Source: Myrmaecium sp. VS I D KN 1
Taxonomy: Eukaryota; Ascomycota; Dothideomycetes; Valsariales; Valsariaceae
Direction: 5' to 3'
NCBI GenBank assembly: GCA_019775845.1
Contig: JADQAV010000008.1
Location: 310,001 to 374,000 of the forward strand
DNA length: 64,000 bases
Below the pieces are notes generated by a model. The model saw only the letters and a list, made by a program, of their open reading frames with translations, had not been told where the DNA came from and searched no databases. Numbering within the stretch: the stretch's first letter is position 1; the number at the start of each line of letters is the position of its first letter. The position numbers were made by a program, and so were the translations under genes. Below, one piece after another: positions 24,475 through 35,951 of this stretch.

Positions 24475-25137
24475 GTCGGCATGGGCGGAAGAGTGCTGAG
24501 GAAGAAGAGGACGACGATGAGGGGATCGTCCTCCGCCGTGGCGTCGGACGTGGAGGACTGGTTGCTGTCATGATACCTTTTTTTTGCTTTTTTTCTTCTT
24601 CTTCTTTCCCCCATTGTTTTTGCTATCTCTTTTTTGTTTTCTTCTCTGTTGCTTTCTGTTTCCTTTCTTTTCACCCGGGGGAAGAGCGATGATAGCAAGA
24701 GGATCAAGGATGAATCTGATCAACCCAAGCGAGCGGGGTTTTGCATTGCACTGAACTTGAAGTGTCTCACATGTTTAATTTTCTTGTTTCTTCCTTGGTT
24801 GCACTCGTTCTTTCATCGGCAAGAGTTCCGTCTGGTTCATTCTGGCCACACCGGATTCCACCGTCTCATCTGGCGCAGGATTATTGACGACAGCAGCCTC
24901 GCGTGCGTGATTCGAGCACATATCTGACGAGGACACCTTTTTCAATCGCTCTTCGGTGCCGGAGACAACATTCACGGAACAACCACAACGAATACAACAA
25001 GTCAAGATACCATGAGCCATTAGCACAGAAAGCAGAAGAGCTTGCAGCACATCCAGTCCCTCCTCGATTTTCTCTATAATACAAAACCTCCCCTTCCACA
25101 GCAACCACGCCTCTCCGCTTCCGCATCCACCTCCACC
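24475..25137. other. Intergenic, convergent 3' ends
   Basis: Between the SNX3 and Asterix-type stop codons. T-rich tracts at 24575-24670 are probably 3' UTR of SNX3. No gene seen. Confidence 0.5.
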
Positions 25138-26170
25138 TCACGCAGGCGGCACCGCCGCCGGCGCCTCGGTCGTCGTCCCCCTCGCCGTCGGCGGGGGGAG
25201 GAGCATAGGGAGGTACGTCTACAACAGACACCAAATCAGTCACTGTCATCCGGCGGATAGCCTGCGCCGAAGGCGCAAGGCAGACACAGAGAAAGTAGGT
25301 AGGTGTGGTACATACCACAACAAGCGAGCACACTAGGCGACGATGTTAGTGAGCGAGCGAGCGAGCGAGAGCGGGAACGAAGGATGGGGGAAGAAGGGGT
25401 GGTGGAGGGTGCTTACAGGCCATGAGAACGGAGAAGTAGCCGGGGGTGCTGGCGTTGCGTTTTTGCTCCGGGGTTTCGGCGAGCCAGGTTTGGAGGGCGA
25501 AGAGCACGGCGGTCCTGAGGGGTACGGTATTGTTTTAGCGGGTTTTTTCGGTGGGGAGGGAGTGTTGTTTGTAGACTTCAATCATCAGCCTTTACTACGT
25601 ACCAGCCGAGCATTCTGGTACCAGGGAGAGAGAGAGAGGATGTTAGTCAGCGCTTATTGCTTCTGAGCGCGCAGAGAGCAGAGGTGGCATTGTCTTACTT
25701 GTTCCTCGTAAACATCTATCCGCATAAAGAATCAGTCCCATCCAGACTCATTCTGCACTCAATCGGAGTGGTGCTGTACTTACCGCAGCCATAGGCAACG
25801 TACTAGCCATAGTGCCTGAGGCGCGAGAGCCTGTCAGCATTTGGGGGGGGATCCCATCTTCCACCCATCCACCATCACATCGCGGGTGGGATCGTGATTA
25901 CGAAGGTGTACTAAGGTACTACTCACTGGACATGTCGGCATCCGACTTCTCCTTGGGTGGATCCACATAGGGGACGACTGCGGATGGTTGGTTGGTTAGT
26001 ACTGTACTGTGCATCTGAACTGATGGTGGATGAGGGATGATGATGATGATGATGACACGTGATGCGTCTACGAGGCGACAGGTATGGACCTCAGGCGGCT
26101 GAGGAGAGTTGCGATGGAATGAGAGGGACGTACCCAGGTCCGGTCGGCGGAGATCTTTCTTGGAGGCCAT
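25138..26170 (-). CDS. Asterix / PAT10-type ER membrane protein (PAT complex)
   Basis: Eight exons encode only 114 residues: 26170-26134, 25977-25927, 25815-25784, 25715-25699, 25614-25603, 25514-25417, 25332-25316 and 25218-25138. All phases agree. The product starts MASKKDLRRPDLVVPYVDPP and contains STLPMAAMFTRNKMLGWTAV, LQTWLAETPEQKRNASTPGY and VVTYLPMLLPPP, the conserved core of the Asterix (WDR83OS, UPF0139) family. Known members pair with CCDC47 in the PAT complex, an intramembrane chaperone for multi-pass proteins at the ER translocon. Hydrophobic segments cover residues about 45-60 and 78-95. The exon of 12 bases and the two of 17 bases are exceptionally small. A gene finder without protein evidence would probably miss this gene. 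Confidence 0.9.
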
Positions 26171-27085
26171 CTTCTTGCGTTTGCTTGGGTGTTTTGGGTG
26201 GTGGTTGGTGGTTGGTGGTTGGTGGGTGGGTTGTCGCAGAAGGATGACTTAGTAATGGGGATGGATGATGAGGGATCCGACTGCGGCTGGGATGATGTAA
26301 ATAGGAGGATCCGGTCAATTCAGTTTGCTCCGAAGTGAACTGCAGTGAGTATACTGATATCCAGTAGGTATGTATGTGATGGGGTACAAATGAGTGGTAG
26401 TACGGAGCGGTGCTATCTACTACCATCTACTATCTGTTACTGGCCTGGCTTGAGTCCAGGGCTGCTGCTTGGCGCGGATAGCCACCTCATCCGCCGTCAG
26501 CACTTGCACGAGTGGGTGAGGGGGATCAAGGGGACAAGGGGACAACCTAGGGGACCATCAACGACTGCATGCCGGGACCCGCGCCGGGATCCATTGCGGA
26601 GAAGAGGGCGTTCAACCTTCCTTGTAGCACCCAACCTGTGCCCACCTTGCCCACCTTTGCCCTGGCTTGCCATCCTGCCCTGCCTGCAAGGCGTCAAGGC
26701 ACACATCACGCCAACTTCTTGTCTCTCGCCTCCACCTCCACCTCATCCTCCGCTCCTCTGTTTCTCTCTGCTCCTCTCCTCTCTCCTCTCTCTTCTTCCG
26801 CCTCCCCCCATCCTGTTGACAAATCGTATACCACCCACCATTCCTCCTAACCGACCGCCTGGCTCACCGCGTCGGTGCTCCGTCCCCCCATCCGAGCTGA
26901 GTCAGTAAGGATTGTACCACCACCCTCCGAACCCGCACCGTGCCTTCCCCCCCCCCGGGGCTGAACGTGGAGGGCAGATGCGCAAACCACCCCGACCGGC
27001 CCCAGCAACCTCGCCCGCCTCTTCTCCTCCGAAGATTTTCTCCAGACCCCGTCTCCTCCTCCTCCTCCTCCGTCGTCCACGAACC
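26171..27085. other. Divergent promoter region Asterix-type gene / MED12
   Basis: Contains a GTTGGTGG-type tandem near 26196-26232 and a long CT-rich stretch (26720-26830) likely in the MED12 leader. No protein-coding signal. Confidence 0.5.
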
Positions 27086-27106
27086 ATGGCCGCATCCCCC
27101 TTCTAA
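27086..27106 (+). promoter_or_regulatory. Upstream ORF overlapping the MED12 start (UAAUG)
   Basis: A six-codon frame (MAASPF) starts in the strong context ACCATGG, and its TAA shares its last A with the proposed MED12 ATG (TAATG). Such overlap is typical of termination-reinitiation coupling. It would affect translation only if the transcript starts upstream and no leader intron removes it. Confidence 0.4.
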
Positions 27107-30100
27107 TGAACCCCCCGCGATCGAATTTGGCTGGGCACAGCGCATCGCAGCGCACGCCTGTCGGAGGTGCGCTCCGCCGCCGCGACCAGCAATGCCTGCC
27201 CCCTCCGCTGCCCCCGACCAGCGGCCGGTCCGACCCGGAGCGGTCCAGCTCGATAAGGGGTGAAGACACTGCCCGCGCCGACCCCCGCTCGACTCCTATG
27301 CCACCGTCTCTTGCCACCGGCGGCAGGGACGCGGCCGGATCGACGTCGGAGAATCCGAGCTCACAAGAGGCGGCGGAAGCAGCAGTAAAGGGGATTGCGT
27401 CTGAACGGGGAGGGTCTCATGATGTACGGGGCGTGTCGGCGACGGTGCCGATATTTCCAGTGAGGGAAGGTCCCTTGTCATCCGCCCTGAAGGCGGGTCT
27501 CGAGTTGGGCCTGCCCCCGAGACCGATCATACAACAACCGAGGGAACACGCTCAGAAGGTGGACGACGGGGGCTCGTTCACCATCAAGGCACTCGCCCCG
27601 CCGCCCGGGGCAAACCCCGCAAAACTGGAGCCGCCGAAGGAAGCGCTGGTGTTCCCCCATGGACGTGAGTCGCACCCGAGATCAAGCAAACCAGCATGGG
27701 TCCTCCCGTCGTAGTTCCGCCAAAAGAAAAGAATAACACAGCTCTAACGCAAACCACATTCGCAGAACCCACCGACTTCGCGCCCTGGCAGGGGAACCAC
27801 CCCGAGGACACGCTCACGGAGACCGTGGTCAAGATCGGCATCGTGAACAAGCCGACGGTCATGCACGAGACGAACACGGCGCGGCCGGCCATCCACGCTA
27901 GCCTCAAGCACCACAAGGGCCTGCAAACCCTCTCCAGCCTCTTCGTAAACATGCTCGAGAAACGACAGGTGGCGCGCCAGGTCCGGACGAAGTCCACGTT
28001 CAAGCCTCCGCCCCGTCTCACGCTGACTAATCCCCGCCGCGAGGCGTGGCTGCAAGCCCTCGCGGACGAAAGCATCCCCCTCAAACGCATCCACAAGACC
28101 ATCCCGTATGGCATCGGCGGGAAGGCGCTGCTGGAGCAGTGCTTGACCAAGCAGATCCACCCCGAGCGGGCCCTGTGGCTGGCGAAGTGGGTGGGCGTCA
28201 ACGAGCTCCGAGCGTACAAGCGCAAGGACGCCAATCCGACCGTGTCCAGCGGCGCGGAAAGCCGCTGGTGCCGGGAGTGGACGACGACGTGTGAGCAGTG
28301 GCTGGAGTCGGTCATCGCGACCACCAACCGCGCGGTGTGGGTGGAGAAGGTACGATATGCGTAAGTTGTGGCCCCGGTTATAACGCCGAATGCCAATACT
28401 GATAATGTTACAGCATGAGCTTGATCAGCCATTTCTTCAGAGATCGCTTGATCGACCGGGACGAGTTCCTCATGTGGCTGGTCGTCTCCGTGGAGACGTG
28501 CCGGCCGGAACGGTTTCCGATCGCTCTGACGTTGGTTCAGTCGTATCTGCCGGAGATCATGCGTTTCAGACAACGAAGTCGACGGCTCGCTGAAGCGTTG
28601 CTCAATCAGATGTGTATTGGTTTGGAGGCCGACGATGACGATTCTTTTCGAGACCAGATCTTGCCCCTCCTCGACCCTGTCCTGATCACGTTGATCACGA
28701 ACTTCACCGACTCCTTCACCTTTCCCGACACCTGGCCGAAATATATCCCAGCCTTGGAGGATCTATGCAAAAGAGCACGGCTCCCGCCTCCGGCGGCACA
28801 GGGGCTGGCAAGGACCATCAAGCTGTTAACGGAACGCAACCAGTATCTCTGTCGTAGCGCCAACAGCAAGCACTCTCGGCCCGCGTCCGCGGCCACGCAG
28901 GTCGTCGCACGCCTGGACGGCGTCGGCATCCAGTTCAGCGTCACGGAGCTCTCCTCCGACATCATCGAGTGCGAAAAGGACCTCGCCAACCGCGTGAAGA
29001 CCGTGCTGCAGTGGGCCTGCACGCACTTCCGGTACGGCGAGCATCGCGTGCATCTCGCCACCCGTCTGCTGCGACGCTGGAGCGCTCGGGAGCCCGACGT
29101 GGATCGGGTTGTGTTGGATTTCATGAGCGAGGTCGATCAACTCCACCTCTGCAACGATAACGTCTTCCGGATCGTCGCCTACCTGATGTACTCGAACGAC
29201 TTCTCTTACACGGCTTACCTCCAATGGCTGATCGCCACCGGCTCGTTGGCGGCGCTGGCGGATCGGGGGAACGGGGAGGTGACGCAGGTGGGTCCTCCGT
29301 CTGAGACGCCGAGAAGATGGCGAGCTGATGAAGAACAGGATGATCCATGCCATCTGCGGCTCTTGACGGAGGTGCAGTACGACCAGAACGAAAGCGTGCA
29401 GAATCTGCGCCGGAGTCTACTTTCGCAGATCAATCATTCCGCGACGAGCGAGACGAGGAAGTTCCGCAGCGCGCAGCGGCTGGTGCTGCAGCGCGTGTCG
29501 TTTCTCTCTGGGATGGAGGATTTCATCTCGGAGGATGAAGAGGAGGGAGATGACACCCAGCCCTCGGATGTCGGTTTTGAGGCACTCAGCACCGGGCTGA
29601 AGATGAAGCTCAGCCGGTTCATCCGAGATATGATTGGGGAGGCGACGTCGAATCGGATGACGGATGAGATGAAGAGGTGAGTTTGTTCTTCCTACGAAAC
29701 CGCCATCCGCGTTGCCTCGTGTGCTGATCACTGAAGCAGTATTCCGCTGGCGGACTTTTACGAGATCCGGGCGATCATGGAGGCCCTGGGTGATCATGCC
29801 GTGCTGTGCGACGTCCTGAAGCTTGCGATCGACCATGCGGATGCTGAGGTCCTCGCGGCCGCGGCGGACACAGTGACCTACCATCTTCGTACGTGCGCAG
29901 CGATCGGCGCTCTTTTTGGTCCGCACGGGCTCTGCAACGCGCTTTTCAGCCGCTACGAGGCGTTGCGAGATGCTGGGAAGGTCGTTGATAGGAGGCTGGT
30001 GCTTGCGTTGATGGTCGTTAGTCAGCATACAGATGCAGATGCCGTGCGGAGGCAAGATTTGGCTGTCGACCTCCATAATCTGGATAAGAAAGCTGCTGCG

Positions 30101-32620
30101 GTGGCCGTGTGCTCCCCGGCGTCGGACACGATGGTGGAGATTATGCAGACCCCCAACGGTGGCCAAGATGAAGAGATCAACACCATCTTCAACAGCGGCA
30201 CGGTGATGGACGAGCCGGTCATGGCTCGTTTGTTCGAGAAGATCGTCCGGCGTCTCGAGGACAAGGTGGCTGGGAAGATGGAGAGCCGCGGGCTCTTCTC
30301 GACTTGGTTTACGGGGTTGCGACGCCTGGATGACAAAGTTTTCTTCAAGCTGGTGCGGGACTGGGTTGCTTCTTTGCTGTCGACGTTTGGCGCCGGCAGC
30401 GCCGCGATGTTGACCACGGCGATCCCGATCCTGGTCGGCGCGGGCTGCCTCCAGCTGGCGGCGTTCGCGGGGATGGTGGAGGAGGCCATCAAGGGCAACG
30501 CGGACGGACGGGGCGCGGACGACAAGATCGACATCGCGTTGGTTGCGCTCCGCGTCATTCTACCGGGGGAGGGTTTGGTGGATGCGTGCGACGTGAGCGA
30601 GTCGTATCGATTTCGCATCGAGCAGAGGTACTTTGGCTTGGACCCGACCAACAACATCTGGCGCATCCTGCGATGCACGCTGGAGAACTGCCTCCGCAGC
30701 ACCAAGACGGAGCTCATCAACCGGACGAAGGCTCTTCTGGCGAGCGAACCCATCGCTGCGGTGGCGCGAAGCGCGATCGTTGCCGACTACCGGGCGGTGA
30801 GCGAGACGCTGTTGCCGGGCATGGACGAGGATGTTCACATCGCCAACCACTTCGTCAACCCGTTTATCGATCGCCTGTTCGATCCCAAGGATCAGTTCCA
30901 TCTCGATGGCCTAAGCACTGCGGATCAGGTTGGGCTGTACGTGCAGAAGACCGATGCGTTTGCCTTGCCGTTCGTCCAGTTCAAGGTTCACTGCAACTTC
31001 AAGCCGAAGCCGGGCTTCGTCACCACTCGGGAGGCCGGCTTCTCCGATGCCGTCGTCGAGGCGGCGCAGCGGTGTTGGTCGACGGATCACTGGGAGTGGG
31101 TGGAGTTGCTGCCCAACCTGGACGACAGCATCGGGCAGAAGATCCGTCAAAAGGCGGAGGACTTGGTCTTCGCATCCGTCGAGAATTTCCTTGACGACAA
31201 ACCTCCCGATCACACGCTCGATGAGCTTCACCGGCTGCTTTCCGTCATCGAGATGACTTCCCCCACCATCTCGACCGACAAGCCCTCCCTTGCGAGCGCG
31301 TCCGGCACTCCCATCCCCACCCTGCTCATCCGATACATCACCCGCCTCGCTCACATGCACATCCCGACCTCCCCCGAGGCTCTTCCACCCGACCACTTCC
31401 CGCCCGCATCATCCTACCTCCAACTCCTCCTCCTCTTCTCCCTCGCGCACCGACCCTCCTTCTTCGCCGGCGGCGCCGCCTCCTATCCCGCACAATACTC
31501 CTTCCTCGCCCTCCTCCGCTCCCTCCTCCTCCTCTACTCCAACCCCGCCGCCTCCGCCATCCCGCCATCCTTCGCGCCCGGGCCCACGGGCGCCGGTCCG
31601 CCCCCAGCGCCTTCTCTCCCGCTGTCTCTTCGCCCACTCATCCTCGACGTCGCCGCCATCTTCTCCGACGCCCTCGCCCCCGAAGCCCGGGCCCGGCTGG
31701 CGGCGCTCGAACTCGCCCCCTCGTCGCGTCAGACGATGGATACGAACTGGTTGTTCGGACGCACCCGCGAGGCTTCGGCTTGGGTTATGGTTCTGAAGCC
31801 TCCTGCGCCAGCGGGGGCCAGCGTTGCGGGGGAGTCTTCCACCACCGGCGGCACTCCGACGTCACAGCAGCAGCAGCAGTCGCAGCAGCAGCAACAGCAA
31901 CGAGGCGGCATGCTCTCCCGGCCCCCATCCGCTCAGTCGCAGCATCAGTGGCAACAGCAGCAGCAACAACAGCAGCAGCAACAACAGCAGCAGCAACAGC
32001 AGCAGCAATTCTCAACTCAACGGCACTCCCCCGCCGCACCAATGCAAGCCGGCGCGCGCGGCGCATGGGGCCGAGGCGCCGGGCAAATCGGCGGCGGGCC
32101 CGGTCCGCCACTGCCGCCATCGTCAGGCAACGGCCTACAACTCCCCCCATCCTACCACTCGACGCTGCCGCCGGCGCCTTCGGCGACAGCGCAAATGCAT
32201 CGCGCGAGCTCACAATTCCACCACGGCTGGGCTCCGCAAGCTGCAGGGCGGAGTTATGGGCTTTCGTTGCACCAGCAGCAGCAGCAACAACTGCAACAAC
32301 TACAGCAGCAGCAGCACCAGCAACAACACCAGCACCAGCAGATACAGCAGCAACAGCAGCAACTACAGCAGCAACAACTGCAACAACACCAACAGCATCA
32401 GCAACAGCAATACCAGCAACAGCAGCAGCAGCAGCAGCAGATACAGCAGCAACAACACCAACAGCAACAGGAAGGCATGGTCATGCCCTGGGTGCCGCCG
32501 CGCTGGGGTCTGCTGCCGGATGCATCGTCCTCGTCCTCGTCCTCATCGTCGTCGACTCAGACGGCGGTGAATGACACGAGCGTTAGCTTGACGTTCTTTG
32601 GAGCGAGGAGGGTGGGTTGA
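27106..32620 (+). CDS. MED12: Mediator subunit 12 (Srb8)
   Basis: Four exons: 27106-27664, 27766-28360, 28414-29676 and 29740-32620, giving 1765 residues. After a disordered N-terminus, the Med12 domain is clear from about residue 188: FAPWQGNHPEDTLTETVVK, then KGLQTLSSLFVNMLEKRQ, IPYGIGGKALLEQCL and YAMSLISHFFRDRLIDRDEF. The middle is helical. The last ~260 residues are dominated by polyglutamine encoded by mixed CAG/CAA (about 31865-32470), followed by a poly-serine run. MED12 is part of the CDK8 kinase module that reversibly binds Mediator and activates cyclin C-CDK8. The start codon is weakly supported: it overlaps an upstream ORF, and fungal orthologues vary at the N-terminus. Confidence 0.92.
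31864..32470 (+). repeat. CAG/CAA polyglutamine-coding repeats in MED12
   Basis: Interrupted CAG/CAA arrays in several blocks (31866-31902, 31953-32008, 32272-32470), all in the glutamine frame. His and Leu codons interrupt them. Mixed codons suggest selection for the glutamine tract itself rather than pure slippage. Confidence 0.9.
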
Positions 32621-32750
32621 TTGGTTGATCGCTGCGGCGTTGGGGGGTGTTGGCGACGTCGTCGCGTTTATTGCGCTTCCTCGAGCTAAGGTTTTGGGCT
32701 TTTTGGGGTTCTTGGGGTGTGGGAGATGGTATTTTTATCCCTTTTCTTAC

Positions 32751-32783
<33 letters not shown>

Positions 32784-33551
32784 TTTTTTCTGTTTTGTCT
32801 CTATTGTGTCTTGGAGCGTTCTGAGCCGGTTCTGTTACGTTTTTCGTTTTGCTTGCGCGACGTTTCGTTTCTTTCTTCTTTTTGCATGGCGATGCGGGAA
32901 TGTTTTAGTTGTACGGGCTCCTTCTTCGATTTTCGGCATTGCGATTGCGTGGACTTTGGACCTTGGACCTTGAGAGTTAGGGTGTACGGTGTTTTTGTGG
33001 GCAAGGTGTACGTATGGTGTTTGAGGTGTTAAGGGTGTTCAGGGTGTTTGGTTTGTTTGGTCTGTTGACTGGTGGTTGTGGGGGCTTTTATTCATCTGCT
33101 GTTGGATTTGAGATGGGATGAATTTATTCTTATCATCATTTTTTCTTTTCTTTTTCTTTTTGGGAACTGATGGTGTGCGCTGGGTATTAGGTATCTATCT
33201 ATCCACATCCGTCTTGATCATGGTCCTCCCTCGGATCTCTGTGATACTTTTGCATGCAAGCGCCTCGTATGCAAGCGCCAAGAAGAAGAAGAAGNNNNNN
33301 NNNNNNNNNNNNNNNNNNNNNNNNNNNNNNNNNNNNNNNNNAGAAGAAGGAGAAGAAGGAGAAGAAGGAGAAGGAGAAGAAAGTCAATGTCAAAATAAGT
33401 TGATTTGACACCCATACACGTACATAAATCTATATCGCATCTTACTCATACACAGTAACCCTCCCACCCTCAATCCCCCATTTCCCCATTTTGGTTTTCC
33501 TTCTCCCCACTTCCCTCCCCATCCCTCCCCCTCCCTCTCAGCAAGCAATCA
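32621..33551. other. Intergenic with T30 tract, GAA repeat and assembly gap
   Basis: Convergent 3' flanks of MED12 and the MBA1-type gene. Contains an uninterrupted run of 30 T (32753-32782) and a purine-rich AAG/GAA microsatellite (about 33280-33382) interrupted by the gap of N. No gene seen. Confidence 0.6.
33295..33341. repeat. Assembly gap (47 N) inside a GAA/AAG microsatellite
   Basis: Both flanks are GAA-type repeat (AAGAAGAAGAAG before; AGAAGAAGGAGAAGAAGG after), so the true repeat length is unknown and the run of N is probably a placeholder. Confidence 0.9.
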
Positions 33552-34880
33552 TCACTTCCGCCCGGCCGCCAGCGCCTCCGTCAACATACGCATCTGCTCC
33601 TCCCACTCCTCCGGCGTAGTCTCCTTGGTCAAACCCCACACCATCCATCGGGGGTCCTCGCGGCCCATGCGCAACCGGCGCTGAATGACCAACAACTCAT
33701 CGGTGGTCTTCTCCTGGACGACGCGCTCACCGGGGGCGAGGGCGTAAGGGGGTTGTCGACGGGCGGGGTCCGGATGCGGGTCGTCGACGGGGAGGCCAAC
33801 GCCGCCGCGGCGGGCGTGCTCGCGCTCGACGATGCGGAGGCGCTCGAGCGGGGTGGGCAGCTCGACGAGGCGCTGGCGGGAGCGGATGCGGACGACGACC
33901 TGGCGGACGGCCCAGCCGGGCTGGGTCGGGTGCGGGATCTGCGCCGCGCGGTTGGCCATGATGCGGCAGCCGAGGATGGCCGGGCGGTCCCAGCGGAGTC
34001 GGGGCCCCGGCGGGCGGCGGGCGATCTGCGTGGCGAGGTGCCGGTTTAGGCCGTCGGCGGTGAGCCGGGTGAGTTGTTGGAGGTCCCCGGAGGCCACGGC
34101 GCTGTACATGGCGGCCTGGAGGCTGAGGGCGGTTTTCTTGAGGGTGCGGCGGGTGGAGAGGAGTGGTCGGGGTCGGCTCGTGGCCCAGTACCATTTGTAT
34201 AGGAGGCGGCTGCGTGGCGAGTGAGGGAAGGGTCAGCGGAGATGGGCAGAGAAAGGGTGGGAATGGTGATTCTGGCGGGCGGAACGTACCTGACCACGTC
34301 CGTAAAGCGGACCTTGACGCATTGCCACTCGAACCGGGACCGTTTTTTGAAATCGGTGAACCAGGAGGGCATGTTGGCGCCCGAGGGTCGGATTAAGGTG
34401 CCTGTGTGGGGAGGACGTTGGTATCAGCACGGTTGTGACTTCCCGGGGAATAGTCGTCCTCTCTCGGATCCTTCATGTCTCCCGTAGGTATTTTCCTCCC
34501 GAAACAACCATATCACGCGGTGCTCCCATCTTCTCGGATGTGAGGAGTGACGCAAACATACCAGGCAGCAGTCCCAAATCATTGGGATACGAATCCGTCT
34601 GCTCCGCCTGCCGGAGCGACTCAGCGCGCAGGCTCTTCTGCGGGTTATCCTTGAGCTGCGCGGAGAGCACCTGGCCACGAAGACCCGCGAATCGCTTCGA
34701 GCTCGACTGGAACGACCTGACAGCGGCGGCAGTGGCGGAGGAAGAAGGCGTCGGTATCGGAGCGTGTCTCCAGGCGAGCCGGGAGTGGAGGAGACATTGC
34801 GGGCGAGCGGCGGAGCGGAGGGAGGGGAAGGCGGCGGCGGCGACGGCGACGCGCAGCCGCAGAGGGTGGGAGGAGGCCAT
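33552..34880 (-). CDS. MBA1 / mL45-type mitochondrial protein (Tim44-like domain)
   Basis: Three exons: 34880-34562, 34401-34290 and 34209-33552, giving 362 residues. The first ~60 residues are Arg/Ala/Ser-rich, a clear mitochondrial presequence. The conserved block is PNDLGLLPGTLIRPSGANMP, then SWFTDFKKRSRFEWQCVKV, then a helical region (LQAAMYSAVASGDLQQLTRL) and a beta-rich Tim44-like fold with RQVVVRIRSRQRLVEL. This layout is that of fungal MBA1 and its ribosomal relative mL45, matrix proteins that attach the mitoribosome to the inner membrane for co-translational insertion. Whether it is a ribosomal subunit or a separate receptor in this fungus cannot be told from sequence. Confidence 0.8.
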
Positions 34881-35951
34881 TCTGGCGCGGCGGAGAAGGA
34901 GGCGGGCTGGCGCGCGCGGGGGGTGGGTGCCGGTGGGGGACGAATTGGTGGTGATGATTTTCTTGGGCGTAGCTGCGGAAAAGACGCGGAGGTGGATGGT
35001 GGAGAGCGGCGGCAGGTAAGCATATCACGTGATTGGGGATTGTTAATGCCTAAGGCTGCACGGAGGTCCGGCTTGCTCGCCGATATCTACATTACCTGGT
35101 ACATTACGGCAGAAGAACAGAACATAGAACAGATAGTATAGAACATGTCAGTCACAGTAATACTTAAGGTACTTACATTAGCATCATCCAAAACGATGTC
35201 AAGATGTCTCTAGTACTGTATAGAGTATTCTAGGTTGTATGTCAGCTGGACAGCTTGAACGGAGCTGGTTAGGGACTAGGGGAGGCGGCGGAAGAACGAA
35301 ATCTGGGGAAAGGGAAATCTGCCTGAGGTTTTCCTCTCACCTTACAGCGAATCCCACGAATCAGACGCCGACCCTTTCAATTTTTCCCTGTTTATCGCTG
35401 CTTCACGTCTCTTCAAGTTCCTCTCGGGCACCTCCTCTGTTCTTCCTTCCTGCCTCATCCGTCAGGCTTGTTCTCATTCTATAGCTGCCGGGCCGCATGC
35501 CTGAGCGTCCGGCACCGGCCCGCAGGCACTAATTCAGGCCACCTTGGATTGTGCATCGCTTTGCATCCCGCACACCTTCTGCGTTTGCCTTGGGCTTCCA
35601 TCACCACGCCCCCTCCCCCGGAAAAAGAACATAAGATACGGATCGAGGCTTCCAAATCCTGCTCCCGCCGTCAGGGTAGTAACGAAGCGTATCGTGATCC
35701 GAAGGGGTGTCCCGACTTCAAGTGGATGTCCGCCATATAGTCGTCCCCCGGTCAAAGACTCGCCAACGACCTTCCCCTCCCGAGCAGCAGCAGCAGCAGC
35801 AGCAACAGCATGATCCTGCGATTCCACTCGACCTGCTGCTCCACCATCTTCACCACTTCAATCCTCCACCTCACTTGAACGATTGACTTCATTTTCTTCA
35901 CCATCTTCACCACCAACCATCCCTCCTCCTCAGCTCCTGCTTCACGGCTAG
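34881..35951. other. Divergent upstream region of MBA1-type gene and EOS1
   Basis: Between divergent genes. Contains a CACGTG palindrome (see separate entry), an AT-richer piece (35060-35235), a CAG tract at 35783-35806, and probably one or more leader exons of the EOS1-type gene that I could not resolve. Confidence 0.5.
35024..35033. promoter_or_regulatory. ATCACGTGAT palindrome (E-box / Cbf1-type site)
   Basis: A perfect 10-base palindrome with CACGTG core, 144 bases upstream of the MBA1-type start codon and followed by ATTGG (inverted CCAAT). Such sites are bound by bHLH factors of the Cbf1 type in fungi. Function here is inferred from position only. Confidence 0.35.

Noticed and set aside
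31780-32574. Long Ala/Thr- and Ser/Asn-rich frames over the MED12 tail
   Set aside because: Frame-shifted readings of the CAG/CAA repeats; the glutamine frame is continuous with MED12.
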